Position numbers and translations under genes: made by a program. From NCBI RefSeq assembly GCF_000515395.1, contig NZ_KI911782.1, forward strand, positions 2,726,606 to 2,790,605: a stretch of DNA of 64,000 nt. Direction: 5' to 3'. Origin of the DNA: Jiangella gansuensis DSM 44835. Its GTDB lineage: Bacteria; Actinomycetota; Actinomycetes; Jiangellales; Jiangellaceae. Below the pieces are notes generated by a model. It saw only the letters and a program-made list of their open reading frames with translations, ran no database searches and was not told where the DNA came from. This document shows positions 53,153 to 64,000 of this stretch, in pieces (the stretch's first letter is position 1; each line of letters begins with the position of its first letter).

Positions 53153-53203
53153 CACCGCGGCCGGTAAAATCGAACCACACCCATACTGACGAGAGGTTCA
53201 CCC

Positions 53204-53812
53204 GTGCCCCAGCCCACCGTGGGGGTCCTGGCCCTGCAGGGCGACGTCCGCGAGCACCAGCGCGTGCTGACCGAGCTCGGTGCCGGCACCGTGGCCGTGC
53301 GCACGCCGGAGGAGCTCGACCGCGTCGACGCCCTGGTCGTGCCGGGCGGCGAGTCCACCACCATGTGGCGGCTGGCGCGCAGCTTCGGACTGCTCGAACC
53401 GCTGCGCCGGCGCATCGCCGCCGGCCTGCCCGCCTACGGCTCCTGCGCCGGCATGATCATGCTGGCCGACCGGATCGAGGGCGGCGTCGCCGGTCAAGAG
53501 ACGGTCGGCGGCATGGACATCACGGTGCGGCGCAACGCGTTCGGCCGTCAGGTCGACTCGTTCGAGGCCGACCTCGACTTCCCGGCGCTCGGTACGGCCG
53601 TGCCACCATTTCGGGCCGTGTTCATCCGGGCGCCCTGGGTCGAGAAGGTCGGCGACGGCGTCGATGTGCTCGCGCGGGTGGCGTCGGGCGCGAGCGCGGG
53701 TAGGATCGTCGCGGTCCGTCAGGGGCCGTTGCTGGCCACGTCGTTCCACCCGGAACTGACGGCCGACGCGCGGGTGCACGCGCTCTTCCTCGACATCGTG
53801 AAGGAGGCTTGA
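53204..53812 (+). CDS. pdxT: pyridoxal 5'-phosphate synthase, glutaminase subunit
   Basis: A 202-residue class I glutamine amidotransferase from GTG 53204. Landmarks: [36 protein letters not shown], the nucleophile Cys in [13 protein letters not shown], and the His/Glu pair in [17 protein letters not shown]. It feeds ammonia to PdxS. A TAAAAT -10-like sequence at 53165-53170 suggests it may also have its own promoter, separate from pdxS. Confidence 0.96.
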   Translation: MPQPTVGVLALQGDVREHQRVLTELGAGTVAVRTPEELDRVDALVVPGGESTTMWRLARSFGLLEPLRRRIAAGLPAYGSCAGMIMLADRIEGGVAGQETVGGMDITVRRNAFGRQVDSFEADLDFPALGTAVPPFRAVFIRAPWVEKVGDGVDVLARVASGASAGRIVAVRQGPLLATSFHPELTADARVHALFLDIVKEA

Positions 53813-53817
53813 GGGCC

Positions 53818-54579
53818 ATGTCCGGCCACTCCAAGTGGGCGACCACGAAACACAAGAAGGCTCTGGTCGACGCCAAGCGGGGCAAGCTCTTCGCGAAGCT
53901 GATCAAGAACGTGGAGGTGGCGGCCCGCACCGGCGGCGGCGACCCCGCGGGTAACCCGACGCTCTACGACGCCATCCAGAAGGCGAAGAAGTCGTCGGTC
54001 CCCAATGACAACATCGACCGCGCCGTCAAGCGCGGCTCGGGCGCCGAGGGCGGCGGGGCCGAGTACCAGACCATCATGTACGAGGGCTACGGCCCCAACG
54101 GCGTCGCCGTGCTCATCGAGTGCCTCACCGACAACCGAAACCGTGCGGCGTCGGAGGTACGCGTCGCCATGACCCGCAACGGCGGTTCCATGGCCGACCC
54201 CGGCTCGGTGTCGTACATGTTCGACCGCAAGGGCGTCATCGTCGTGCCGAAGGCGCAGGACGGCCGCAGTGTCACCGAGGACGACCTGCTCGAGGTCGTG
54301 CTCGACGCCGGCGCCGAGGAGGTCGAGGACCTCGGCGAGTCCTTCGAGATCCGCAGCGAGGCATCGGACCTGGTGGACGTACGGACCGCGATCCAGCAGG
54401 CCGGGCTCGACTACGACTCCGCGGACTCCTCGTTCGTCCCGTCGGTCAACGTGCCGCTGGACGAGGACGGCGCCCGGAAGATCTTCCGGCTCATCGACGC
54501 CCTCGAGGACAGCGACGACGTGCAGAACGTGTGGGCCAACTTCGACGTCTCCGACGACGTCATGGAGGCAGTCGGCTGA
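53818..54579 (+). CDS. yebC: YebC/PmpR-family DNA-binding regulator or translation factor
   Basis: ATG 53818, with the start [20 protein letters not shown], gives 253 residues, which is standard for the family. Segments [40 protein letters not shown] and [20 protein letters not shown] are highly conserved. YebC proteins act in transcription control and in relieving ribosome stalling at proline runs. It precedes ruvC, as usual, but its 3' end is duplicated downstream. Confidence 0.96.
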   Translation: MSGHSKWATTKHKKALVDAKRGKLFAKLIKNVEVAARTGGGDPAGNPTLYDAIQKAKKSSVPNDNIDRAVKRGSGAEGGGAEYQTIMYEGYGPNGVAVLIECLTDNRNRAASEVRVAMTRNGGSMADPGSVSYMFDRKGVIVVPKAQDGRSVTEDDLLEVVLDAGAEEVEDLGESFEIRSEASDLVDVRTAIQQAGLDYDSADSSFVPSVNVPLDEDGARKIFRLIDALEDSDDVQNVWANFDVSDDVMEAVG

Positions 54580-54724
54580 GCGGCGGCCGGAGGTACGACG
54601 AGCGCCAGCGAGTTGTGCCGGAGGTCGCGGCGAGGCCGAGGCCGACCCGGCGGATGGAGGCAGTCGGCTGAGCGGCGGCCGGAGGTACGACGAGCGCCAG
54701 CGAGTTGTGCCGGAGGTCGCGGCG
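54562..54724 (+). repeat. 71-bp exact direct repeat duplicating the yebC 3' end
   Basis: Bases 54562-54632 and 54654-54724 are identical over 71 bp, with 21 bp between them (period 92). The first copy includes the last yebC codons and stop (ATGGAGGCAGTCGGCTGA); the second reproduces them as orphan codons in the yebC-ruvC gap. The core GACGAGCGCCAGCGAG...GGAGGTCGCGG looks like an intergenic repeat unit rather than coding DNA. Confidence 0.88.
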
Positions 54725-54822
54725 GCCCAGGCTGTCGCCTGACGCCCGGCGCGTCTGTCCGGGGTGACCAAGCCGCTGCCGGTAGGGTCGGCACCGAACT
54801 GGTGTTCGGCGGAGGGTGGTCC

Positions 54823-55347
54823 ATGCGGGTTCTCGGGGTCGATCCGGGTCTGACGCGGTGTGGCCTCGGCGTGGTGGACGGCACGCCCGGCCGGCCGCTG
54901 AGCCTTGTCGCCGTCGACGTCGTGCGTACCTCGGCCGACGCGTCGCTGGGCGACCGCCTGCTCGCCATCGAACGGGTGATCGAGGAGTGGCTGGACCGGC
55001 TGGCACCCGACACCGTCGCCGTCGAGCGCGTGTTCAGCCAGCACAACGTCCGCACGGTCATGGGCACCGCGCAGGCCAGCGGGGTGGCGGCGCTGGTGGC
55101 CGCGCGCCGGGGCATCCCGGTCGTCACCCACACGCCCAGCGAGGTGAAGGCTGCGGTGAGCGGCAGCGGCCGCGCCGACAAGGCGCAGGTCGCGGCCATG
55201 GTCACCCGGCTGCTGCGGTTGGACGCGGCACCCAAGCCGGCCGACGCGAGCGATGCGCTGGCCTTGGCCATCTGCCAGGTGTGGCGCGGTTCCGCGCAGC
55301 GCCGGCTCGATGCCGCGGTCGCCGCGGCGGGAAGGGGTCGACGGTGA
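54823..55347 (+). CDS. ruvC: Holliday junction resolvase RuvC
   Basis: ATG 54823, behind GGAGGG, gives 174 residues. The catalytic acidic residues are visible in [20 protein letters not shown] (Asp7), [20 protein letters not shown] (Glu) and [14 protein letters not shown] (C-terminal Asp pair). It cuts Holliday junctions symmetrically during recombination repair. It overlaps ruvA by 4 bases. Confidence 0.97.
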   Translation: MRVLGVDPGLTRCGLGVVDGTPGRPLSLVAVDVVRTSADASLGDRLLAIERVIEEWLDRLAPDTVAVERVFSQHNVRTVMGTAQASGVAALVAARRGIPVVTHTPSEVKAAVSGSGRADKAQVAAMVTRLLRLDAAPKPADASDALALAICQVWRGSAQRRLDAAVAAAGRGRR

Positions 55348-55955
55348 TCGCGTTCGTCCGGGGTCAGGTGGCGGTGCTGCGCCCCACCGAGACGGTGCTC
55401 GACGTCGGCGGCATCGGCCTGGCGCTGCATTGCACGCCGGCCACCACGTCGTCGCTGCGGCTGGGCGAGGTGGCGCAGCTGGCGGCCAGCCTGGTGGTGC
55501 GCGAGGAGTCGCTGACGCTGTACGGGTTCGCCGACGACGACGAACGCGCGGTGTTCGAGCTGCTGCAGACCGCCAGCGGGGTCGGGCCGCGCCTGGCGCA
55601 GGCGATGCTGTCGGTGCATTCGCCGGATGACCTGCGCCGTGCCGTGGCCACCGAGGACCTCGCGGCGCTGACGAAGGTGCCCGGCATCGGGAAGAAGGGC
55701 GCTCAGCGCATCGTCATCGAGCTGAAGGACAAGCTCGGCGCCGCCGCCGTCGGCTCGGTGCCGCGGGCGGGCCAGCCGCAGCCGGCGGCCGTGGCGGGTG
55801 ACTGGCAGACGCAGGTGCACGAGGCCCTGCTGGGGCTCGGCTGGTCGTCGCGGGAGGCGGACCGGGCGGTCGAGACGGTCGCCCCGCAGGCCGACGGTGA
55901 GCCGGATGTCGCCACGCTGTTGAAGTCCGCGCTGCGCACGCTGGCCAAGACATGA
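55344..55955 (+). CDS. ruvA: Holliday junction branch-migration protein RuvA
   Basis: GTG 55344 overlaps the ruvC stop (GTGA); 203 residues. It has the N-terminal OB-fold ([40 protein letters not shown]), two helix-hairpin-helix motifs ([38 protein letters not shown]) and the C-terminal RuvB-binding domain ([20 protein letters not shown]). A RuvA tetramer holds the junction flat for RuvB. Confidence 0.97.
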   Translation: MIAFVRGQVAVLRPTETVLDVGGIGLALHCTPATTSSLRLGEVAQLAASLVVREESLTLYGFADDDERAVFELLQTASGVGPRLAQAMLSVHSPDDLRRAVATEDLAALTKVPGIGKKGAQRIVIELKDKLGAAAVGSVPRAGQPQPAAVAGDWQTQVHEALLGLGWSSREADRAVETVAPQADGEPDVATLLKSALRTLAKT

Positions 55956-57034
55956 GCGTCCCGTCCGACGACGAACCCGTCACCCGGCTGGTGGGCGGCG
56001 ACGCCGACCACGAGGAGCGGGCCGCCGAGGCCGCGCTGCGCCCGCGCACCCTGGCGGAATTCGTCGGGCAGGAACGCCTGCGTGAACAGCTCTCGCTGGT
56101 ACTCGATGCCGCCAAGGCCCGCGGCCGCAGCGCCGACCACATCCTGCTGTCCGGTCCGCCCGGCCTGGGCAAGACCACGCTCGCGATGATCGTCGCCGCC
56201 GAGATGGGCGTGCCCCTGCGCATCACCAGCGGCCCGGCCATCCAGCACGCCGGTGATCTCGCGGCCATTCTGTCCTCGGTGTCCGAGGGCGACGTGCTGT
56301 TCTTCGACGAGATCCACCGGATGGCCCGGCCGGCGGAGGAGATGCTGTACACCGCCATGGAGGACTTCCGGGTCGACGTCGTGGTCGGCAAGGGCCCCGG
56401 CGCCACCGCGATTCCGCTGGAACTGCCGCCGTTCACGCTCGTCGGCGCCACGACCAGGACCGGCCTGCTGCCCGGCCCGCTGCGCGACCGGTTCGGCTTC
56501 ACCGGCCACCTGGAGCTGTACGAGCCGTCCGAGCTGGAGCAGGTGCTGGTGCGCTCGGCCGGGCTGCTGGATGTCGAGCTGCGCCCGGACGGCTACCGCG
56601 AGATCGCCGGGCGGTGCCGGGGAACTCCCCGGATCGCCAACCGGCTGCTGCGCCGGGTCCGCGACTTCGCCGAGGTACGGGCCGATGGCGTCGTCACCGG
56701 CGACGTCGCTCGCGCGGCCCTGAAGGTGTTCGCGGTCGACGAGCTTGGATTGGATCGTCTGGACCGCGCAGTATTGACCGCGCTGTGCCGCAACTTCGGC
56801 GGCGGTCCGGTGGGCCTGGGCACACTGGCCGTTGCCGTCGGCGAGGAGCGCGAGACCGTCGAGGAGGTCGCGGAACCGTTCCTGGTCCGCGCCGGCCTGC
56901 TGGCCCGGACCCCGCGCGGGCGCGTCGCCACCCCGGCCGCGTGGGCACACCTGGGGCTGGCTATGCCGCGTGACATCCCCTTCACCGGCGGCCTCGGCGA
57001 ACCCGACCTGTTCTCTGCGGCCGACGAGGCCTAA
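55952..57034 (+). CDS. ruvB: Holliday junction helicase RuvB
   Basis: ATG 55952 overlaps the ruvA stop (ATGA); 360 residues. It has the typical N-terminus ([20 protein letters not shown]), Walker [16 protein letters not shown], Walker [11 protein letters not shown], sensor [20 protein letters not shown], sensor [20 protein letters not shown] and a C-terminal winged helix ([20 protein letters not shown]). It drives branch migration using ATP. Confidence 0.98.
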   Translation: MSVPSDDEPVTRLVGGDADHEERAAEAALRPRTLAEFVGQERLREQLSLVLDAAKARGRSADHILLSGPPGLGKTTLAMIVAAEMGVPLRITSGPAIQHAGDLAAILSSVSEGDVLFFDEIHRMARPAEEMLYTAMEDFRVDVVVGKGPGATAIPLELPPFTLVGATTRTGLLPGPLRDRFGFTGHLELYEPSELEQVLVRSAGLLDVELRPDGYREIAGRCRGTPRIANRLLRRVRDFAEVRADGVVTGDVARAALKVFAVDELGLDRLDRAVLTALCRNFGGGPVGLGTLAVAVGEERETVEEVAEPFLVRAGLLARTPRGRVATPAAWAHLGLAMPRDIPFTGGLGEPDLFSAADEA

Positions 57035-57144
57035 GCTAGACCCTTCTGCCAGGTAAACTCGAAGTTGCGGCGGGCCATCGGGGCCGCTGACACGTGTTGC
57101 GGTACCCGCGGCGGGGCCGCTGGGAAAGGAAGCTCGACACTCAC

Positions 57145-57489
57145 ATGGAAGCACTGCTGCTCCCGATCATGCTGATCGCTGTGTTCTACTTCCTGCTCAT
57201 CCGGCCGCAGCAGCGGCAGCGGAAGCAGATGGCGGAGCTTCAGCAGTCGGTCGCGCCCGGCACCAAGGTCATGACCACGGCCGGTCTCATCGCCACCGTC
57301 GTCGAGATCGACGACGACGAGGTGGTGCTCGAGGTCGCGCCCGGGGTCCACAGCCGCTACGTCCGCCGCGCCATCGTCAACGTCATCCAGTCCGAGGAGT
57401 CGAAGCCGGCGTCGGCCGACGACGAGGCCGTGCGTCACGAGCCGGTGCCGCAGGCCGAGGACCGCACCAACGGCGACGACAACCGCTGA
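57145..57489 (+). CDS. yajC: preprotein translocase subunit YajC
   Basis: ATG 57145 is chosen because the conserved single membrane helix begins right after it (ALLLPIMLIAVFYFLLIRPQ); the upstream in-frame ATG adds only Arg-rich codons. 114 residues. The RPQQRQRKQMAELQQSVAPG and TKVMTTAGLIATVVEID segments are the family pattern. YajC assists SecDF. In most actinobacteria secD and secF follow directly, but here apt follows after 55 bp. Confidence 0.94.
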   Translation: MEALLLPIMLIAVFYFLLIRPQQRQRKQMAELQQSVAPGTKVMTTAGLIATVVEIDDDEVVLEVAPGVHSRYVRRAIVNVIQSEESKPASADDEAVRHEPVPQAEDRTNGDDNR

Positions 57490-57544
57490 GGCGCCGCGCG
57501 GGCCGTCAGGTCCGCCGCTCCCGCCGGCACGGTAACCTCCACCC

Positions 57545-58078
57545 GTGACCATCGCCGATTCCGACCGCGATCTGCTGCTCTCGCGCATCAGGGACGTCCC
57601 CGACTGGCCCGAGCCGGGCGTGGTGTTCAAGGACATCACGCCGCTGCTGCGCGACCCGGCCGCGTTCAGCACCACCACCGAGCTCCTCGCGGGCGTCGGC
57701 GGCGAGGGGGTGGACGTCGTCGTCGGCATCGAGGCGCGCGGGTTCATCCTCGGCGCGCCGGTGGCGCACCGTCTGGGTGCCGGGTTCGTGCCCATCCGCA
57801 AGGAGGGCAAGCTGCCCTGGGAGACCACGGCGGCCAGCTACCAGCTCGAGTACGGCGAGGCCACCATCGAGGTGCACCGCGACGCGTTCGCGCCGGGGGA
57901 GCGGGTCCTCATCGTCGACGATGTGCTCGCCACCGGCGGCACGGTGCGGGCCACCGTCGACCTCGTCCGCGGCGCCGGTGCGGACGTCGTCGGCGTCGGG
58001 GTGCTGATGGAACTGGGCTTCCTCAGGGGACGCGACAAGTTGCCCGACGTCAGGGTGGAATCGCTGCTCGTCATCTGA
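57545..58078 (+). CDS. apt: adenine phosphoribosyltransferase
   Basis: From GTG 57545 the 177 residues match Apt throughout: IRDVPDWPEPGVVFKDITPL, VVVGIEARGFILGAPVAHRL, VPIRKEGKLPW and the PRPP-binding loop VLIVDDVLATGGTVRATVDL. It salvages adenine to AMP. It normally lies between secF and rel in this phylum. Confidence 0.96.
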   Translation: MTIADSDRDLLLSRIRDVPDWPEPGVVFKDITPLLRDPAAFSTTTELLAGVGGEGVDVVVGIEARGFILGAPVAHRLGAGFVPIRKEGKLPWETTAASYQLEYGEATIEVHRDAFAPGERVLIVDDVLATGGTVRATVDLVRGAGADVVGVGVLMELGFLRGRDKLPDVRVESLLVI

Positions 58079-58171
58079 CCACCGCCGGCCGCCGTCTCGC
58101 GGGATGGTTACCCGCGAGGAACACTCCGTGTCTAGACTGTGTTGTCTCCTTCACGGGATGAAAGGGGGCCT

Positions 58172-60478
<2,307 letters not shown>

Positions 60479-60484
60479 CCCTCG

Positions 60485-61756
60485 TCAGCTGGTGAACTCC
60501 TCCAGCGCCTGCTGAGCCTGCTCGAGCCACGAACGCCGGGCCGCGATCGCCTCCTCGGCCTCACGCAGCTTGCGCTCGTTGCCGGCCTCACGCGCCTTCG
60601 TCGCCTTGGCCTCCAGGTCGGCGATGGACGTCTCCAACTGGGCGACGGTGGCCTCGGCGCGGGCCCGGGCCTCCGGGTTGGACCGCTGCCACTCCGCCTG
60701 CTCGGCCTCGCGGATGGCGTCCTCGACCCGGCGCATCCGGCCCTCGACCGAACGCATGGCGTCGCGGGGGACGTGGCCGGCCTCTTCCCACCGGTCCTGC
60801 AACGCCCGCAGCGCCTGCCGGGCCGCCTTCCAGTCGGTGACCGGCAGCAGCGCCTCGGCCTCGACCAGGATGGACTCCTTGACCTTGAGGTTTGCCTGCT
60901 GCTCGTCGTCGCGGCGGGCCTGGTTCTCCGACCGGGCGCCGAAGAACGTGTCCTGCGCGGCCCGGAACCTCTTCCACAGGCTGTCCTCGACACCGCGCGG
61001 CGCCGGGCCGGCGGCCTTCCACTGCGCCATGAGCTCGCGGTAGCGGCGCGACGTGGCGCCCCAGTCGGTGGAGGTGCTCAGCTCCTCGGCCTCCACGAGG
61101 ATCCGTTCCTTGATCACGCGGGCTTCGTCGCGCCGCTCGGCCAGCTCGGCGAAGTGCGCCTTGCGCCGGCGCGTGTAGTGCGTGCGGGCGGAGGAGAACC
61201 GGCGCCACAGCTCGTCGTCGGTGCTGCGGTCCAGTCGCGGCAGCGACTTCCACTCCTCGAGCAGCCCCCGCAGGGTGTCCGCGCCACCCCGCCAGTCGTT
61301 GCTCTCGGCGATGGCCTCGGCCTGGTCCGCGATCTGCTCCTTGCGCCCGCGTGCCTCCTCCTGGGCCTTGGCCCGCGCGGCGCGGCGCTCGGCGCGACGT
61401 TCGGCGATCCGGGCCTCGATGGCGTCGAGGCGGGACGCCAGCGCGTCGAGGTCACCGATCGCATGGGCGTCGGCGAGCTGCTCGCGTACGCGCGAGACAC
61501 CCTGCGCGGTGTCGTCGGGCGCGGCGGCCCCGGACTCCAGCCGCTGCTCGAGCAGATCGACCTGGACGACGAGGTCGTCGTACTTGCGGGTGAAGAAGGC
61601 CAGCGCTTCCTCCGGCTTGCCGACCTGCCACGATCCGATACTGCGTTCGCCGGACGCCGTGCGTACGAAGACCTCCCCGGTGTCGTCGACGCGGCCCCAA
61701 TCGTTGGCGGCGACGGTGGCGGGCGTGGGCTCAGGGCTACCAGTGGTGTTGGTCAC
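60485..61756 (-). CDS. DUF349 protein with repeated helical units
   Basis: GTG 61756 gives 423 residues; longer upstream frames shadow the cyclophilin gene. Three to four DUF349 repeats are evident, each a charged helical unit with a W-x2-L/G core: AIAESNDWRGGADTLRGLLE, ELSTSTDWGATSRRYRELMA, ALLPVTDWKAARQALRALQD. The C-terminal part is a long coiled coil (ARAEATVAQLETSIADLEAK). The family is common after rel in actinobacteria and has no firmly known role. It converges on rel, which ends 6 bp away. Confidence 0.9.
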   Translation of the reverse strand: MTNTTGSPEPTPATVAANDWGRVDDTGEVFVRTASGERSIGSWQVGKPEEALAFFTRKYDDLVVQVDLLEQRLESGAAAPDDTAQGVSRVREQLADAHAIGDLDALASRLDAIEARIAERRAERRAARAKAQEEARGRKEQIADQAEAIAESNDWRGGADTLRGLLEEWKSLPRLDRSTDDELWRRFSSARTHYTRRRKAHFAELAERRDEARVIKERILVEAEELSTSTDWGATSRRYRELMAQWKAAGPAPRGVEDSLWKRFRAAQDTFFGARSENQARRDDEQQANLKVKESILVEAEALLPVTDWKAARQALRALQDRWEEAGHVPRDAMRSVEGRMRRVEDAIREAEQAEWQRSNPEARARAEATVAQLETSIADLEAKATKAREAGNERKLREAEEAIAARRSWLEQAQQALEEFTS

Positions 61757-61773
61757 GGTGTCCTCATCCGGTG

Positions 61774-62571
61774 TCAGGCAGCGGTCGTGACGGTGTCGAG
61801 GGTGACGGGGTGAAGCGGCGCGCCGTCCTCGAGTCCATTGTCGGTGCCGTCGGCCGCGATTCCAGTGATCACGTCCAGACCGGTGGTGATCTGGCCGAAA
61901 ACTGTGTAGTTGGGTGGGAGCTCGGAGTCGGCATACACCAGGAAGAACTGGCTGCCGTTGGTGTCGGCTCCGGAGTTCGCCATCGCCACGGTACCGGCGG
62001 GGTAGGTGGCGCCGTCGGTGTTCTCGTTGTCGAACTCGTAGCCGGGCCCGCCGGAGCCGGTGCCGGTGGGGTCGCCGCACTGCAGGACCTTCAGGCTCTC
62101 GGACGTCGTGAGCCGGTGGCACGTCGTGCCGTCGAAGTAGCCGGCGCTGGCGAGGTGGGCCAGCGAGTTGACGGTGCACGGCGCGGCGGCGTCGAGCTGG
62201 ACAGTCACCGGCGAGCCGTTCAGCGTCAACGTGGCCGTGCCCGGCAGCGTCGCGGCGTCGACGGGAACGGCCGGCGTGCCGAGGTCGGGCACTGCGGAGG
62301 TGCCGCTGGCGCGGTACTCGCAGCTGCCGGGTTCCGGGGCCTGCGTCGCCTCCGGATCGGAGTCGCTGCTGGCGGCGACGGTGTCGTCACCACCGCCGAA
62401 CACGCCGGAGAAGTAGAGCGTGCCGGTCACCAGCGCGGCGACGGCCAGGACCGCCGCGACGGCCAGCCCGCCCGTGCGGCGGCGCTTGGCCTGCTCGGCC
62501 CGCCGGGCCTGCTGACGCTCGTGCCTTTGCCGCGCGAGCTCACGCCGACGCTGCTTGGCGCTCTGGGCCAC
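61774..62571 (-). CDS. membrane-anchored cyclophilin-type peptidyl-prolyl isomerase
   Basis: GTG 62571 behind GGAGGG gives 265 residues. A basic, Gln/Arg-rich N-terminus (SAKQRRRELARQRHERQQAR) precedes one membrane helix (GGLAVAAVLAVAALVTGTLY), then an acidic linker and a cyclophilin domain: NSLAHLASAGYFDGTTCHRL, LQCGDPTGTGSGGPGYEFDN, YPAGTVAMANSGADTNGSQF and NYTVFGQITTGLDVI. It would speed proline isomerisation of exported proteins. It lies 17 bp upstream of the DUF349 gene on the same strand. Confidence 0.93.
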   Translation of the reverse strand: MAQSAKQRRRELARQRHERQQARRAEQAKRRRTGGLAVAAVLAVAALVTGTLYFSGVFGGGDDTVAASSDSDPEATQAPEPGSCEYRASGTSAVPDLGTPAVPVDAATLPGTATLTLNGSPVTVQLDAAAPCTVNSLAHLASAGYFDGTTCHRLTTSESLKVLQCGDPTGTGSGGPGYEFDNENTDGATYPAGTVAMANSGADTNGSQFFLVYADSELPPNYTVFGQITTGLDVITGIAADGTDNGLEDGAPLHPVTLDTVTTAA

Positions 62572-62726
62572 CTGCCATCCCTCCCGCTCGCTCCCGACGA
62601 GACAAGGGGAGCGCCAGGCGCGCGCCCCCCGGTCCACAGTGCTGTGCGGAGACAGTCTAGGCAGTACAGCGCCGGAATCAGATAACGAGTTCGCGGCGAT
62701 GATGGGGCCGCCGGTAGCCTGCCGGA

Positions 62727-63401
62727 GTGCTCCTCCTCGCCATCGCCGCTCCCGTCCTCGGCACCAACTGCTACATCGTGGCGCCCGACGACGCCGACGA
62801 GTGTCTGCTCGTCGATCCCGGCATCGGCGTGGTCGAGCAGGTCGAGAAGGTCCTCGACGAGCGCGGTCTGCGCCCGGCCGGTGTGTTGGTCACCCACGGC
62901 CACCTGGACCACACCTTCTCCCTGTCGCCGCTGTGCCAGCCCCGCGACCTGCCCGTCTACCTGCACGAACGCGATGTGTACCGGCTCTCGGACCCACTGG
63001 GGTCGCTCGGCCCCCAGCTCGCCTCGCAGTTCGCCGGCCTGGCCGCCGGCTGGGTGGTGCCACGCGACGTCCGGCCGTTCGACGGGGCCGAGGCCGCCGT
63101 CACCGTCGCCGGCGTCGAGCTGCGGGCCATCCACGCCCCAGGCCATACCGAGGGGTCGACGCTGTACCACGTTCCGGGCGCCGACCTCTGCTTCACCGGG
63201 GACGTTCTGTTCGCCGGCACCATCGGGCGTACCGATCTGCCCGGCGGCGACGACGCGCTGATGCTCGAGACCCGGCGGTGGCTGGCCTCGTCCGCCGCGG
63301 CCGGCGGGCTGCCGGACACCACCACCGTCCTGCCCGGGCACGGCGAGGCGTCGACGCTGGGGCAGGAGCGTGCCACCAACCCGTATCTCCGAGGACTCTG
63401 A
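62727..63401 (+). CDS. MBL-fold metallo-hydrolase (glyoxalase II-like)
   Basis: GTG 62727 gives 224 residues. Metal-binding motifs in order: THGHLDHTFS (HxHxDH), APGHTEGSTLY, CFTGDVLFAGTIGRTDLPGG (bridging Asp) and LPGHGEASTLGQERATNPYL. The fold matches hydroxyacylglutathione hydrolase-like proteins, which hydrolyse thioesters. It lies between the divergent cyclophilin gene and hisS, its usual place in actinobacteria. Confidence 0.93.
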   Translation: MLLLAIAAPVLGTNCYIVAPDDADECLLVDPGIGVVEQVEKVLDERGLRPAGVLVTHGHLDHTFSLSPLCQPRDLPVYLHERDVYRLSDPLGSLGPQLASQFAGLAAGWVVPRDVRPFDGAEAAVTVAGVELRAIHAPGHTEGSTLYHVPGADLCFTGDVLFAGTIGRTDLPGGDDALMLETRRWLASSAAAGGLPDTTTVLPGHGEASTLGQERATNPYLRGL

Positions 63402-64000
63402 GTGAATCAACCGATCTTCCGTGCCCCGCGGGGCACCTTCGACCTGGTGCCGCCGCGCGGCGAGGCGATGCTGGCGGTGCGCGAAGCGATGGCCGCACCG
63501 TTGCGCGGTGCCGGCTACGGCTACGTCGAGACGCCCAGCTTCGAGGAGACCAGCCTGTTCGCCCGCGGCGTGGGCGAGTCGACCGACATCGTCACGAAGG
63601 AGATGTACTCCTTCACCACCCGTGGTGGCGACGACGTCACCCTGCGGCCGGAGGGGACGGCACCGGTCCTGCGCGCGGTGCTCGAGAACGGCCTGCACCG
63701 CGGCGCGCTGCCGGTCAAGCTCTGGTACTCCGGCTCCTACTACCGCTACGAACGTCCGCAGAAGGGCCGTTACCGGCACTTCTCCCAGGTGGGCGCCGAG
63801 ATCCTCGGCACCGAGGACCCGGCCAGCGACGCCGAGCTCATCGTGCTGGCGGTCGACGCCTACCGCGCGCTGGGACTGACCGGGGTGCGGGTCCTGGTCA
63901 ACTCACTGGGCTCGAACGAGTCGCGCCCGGCCTATCGGGCGGCGCTGCAGGAGTACCTGCGCACGCTCGACATCGACGACGACACCCGACGACGCGTCGA
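63402..64000 (+). CDS. hisS: histidyl-tRNA synthetase, 5' part
   Basis: GTG 63402 starts at the base after the MBL stop and the frame runs off the window; ~199 residues are visible. They show class II synthetase features: [39 protein letters not shown] (motif 1/2 region with [11 protein letters not shown]), [21 protein letters not shown] (the HisRS motif 2) and [18 protein letters not shown]. It charges tRNA-His. Confidence 0.95.
   Translation, partial: MNQPIFRAPRGTFDLVPPRGEAMLAVREAMAAPLRGAGYGYVETPSFEETSLFARGVGESTDIVTKEMYSFTTRGGDDVTLRPEGTAPVLRAVLENGLHRGALPVKLWYSGSYYRYERPQKGRYRHFSQVGAEILGTEDPASDAELIVLAVDAYRALGLTGVRVLVNSLGSNESRPAYRAALQEYLRTLDIDDDTRRRV

Noticed and set aside
63421-63879. Open frame at the right end in a different frame from hisS
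   Set aside because: The hisS frame from 63402 carries clear synthetase motifs; this one is an Arg/Ser-rich shadow.

Overview
The window is chromosomal DNA of a high-GC Gram-positive bacterium, an actinobacterium. This follows from the G/C-rich third codon positions, the many GTG starts, the 4-base ATGA/GTGA stop/start overlaps, a phosphatidylinositol-mannoside (PIM) gene block, and the order yebC-ruvC-ruvA-ruvB-yajC-apt-rel-(PPIase)-MBL-hisS that is typical of the phylum. I saw no prophage, insertion sequence, CRISPR array, rRNA or tRNA. The species cannot be named from the sequence alone.

Region 1 (1-15180) is an accessory carbohydrate-type locus. On the plus strand lie two large secreted beta-propeller proteins, an alpha/beta hydrolase and a D-2-hydroxyacid dehydrogenase. 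On the minus strand lie an AGE-family epimerase, an enolase-superfamily enzyme, a DUF4127 protein and a third, larger propeller protein. A divergent LacI-family repressor (14170) sits beside the minus-strand genes. LacI-type 14-bp operators (TGnAAnCGnTnnCA) lie before the epimerase operon and, as a tandem pair, before the third propeller gene. This looks like one regulon for taking apart an unidentified polymer or sugar acid, and it is the best candidate for an undescribed system here.

Region 2 (15181-24180) holds small conserved actinobacterial genes, a hydrolase, a transketolase and a 14-TM drug exporter whose promoter overlaps a TetR-like operator. It ends in a compact envelope-stress cluster: a divergent ECF sigma factor with an Asp23-like partner, and a five-gene Asp23/Gls24-AmaP operon whose genes all overlap by 4 bases. 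A perfect CRP-type palindrome lies in the divergent intergenic region.

Region 3 (24180-40327) is a mosaic of short units: a BtuFCD/FecBCD-type importer with a methyltransferase; a broken kdpD with an intact kdpE and no kdpFABC; an SDR-like protein; an ECF42-type sigma factor with its DGPF and VOC partners; a FadR-type regulator; a SRAP protein; a PhoD-like phosphatase; a diacylglycerol-kinase-like lipid kinase; an aldo/keto reductase; and an ATP-grasp enzyme.

Region 4 (40381-64000) is the conserved housekeeping backbone: thrS, HIT, pgsA, PIM acyltransferase, pimA, pdxS, NUDIX, pdxT, yebC, ruvCAB, yajC, apt, rel, DUF349, cyclophilin, MBL hydrolase, hisS. Between thrS and pgsA it is interrupted by two VapBC-type toxin-antitoxin pairs, an S10 peptidase and an EF-G-like GTPase. 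Two local anomalies stand out: a 71-bp exact duplication of the yebC 3' end, and the absence of secD/secF between yajC and apt, where actinobacteria usually carry them.
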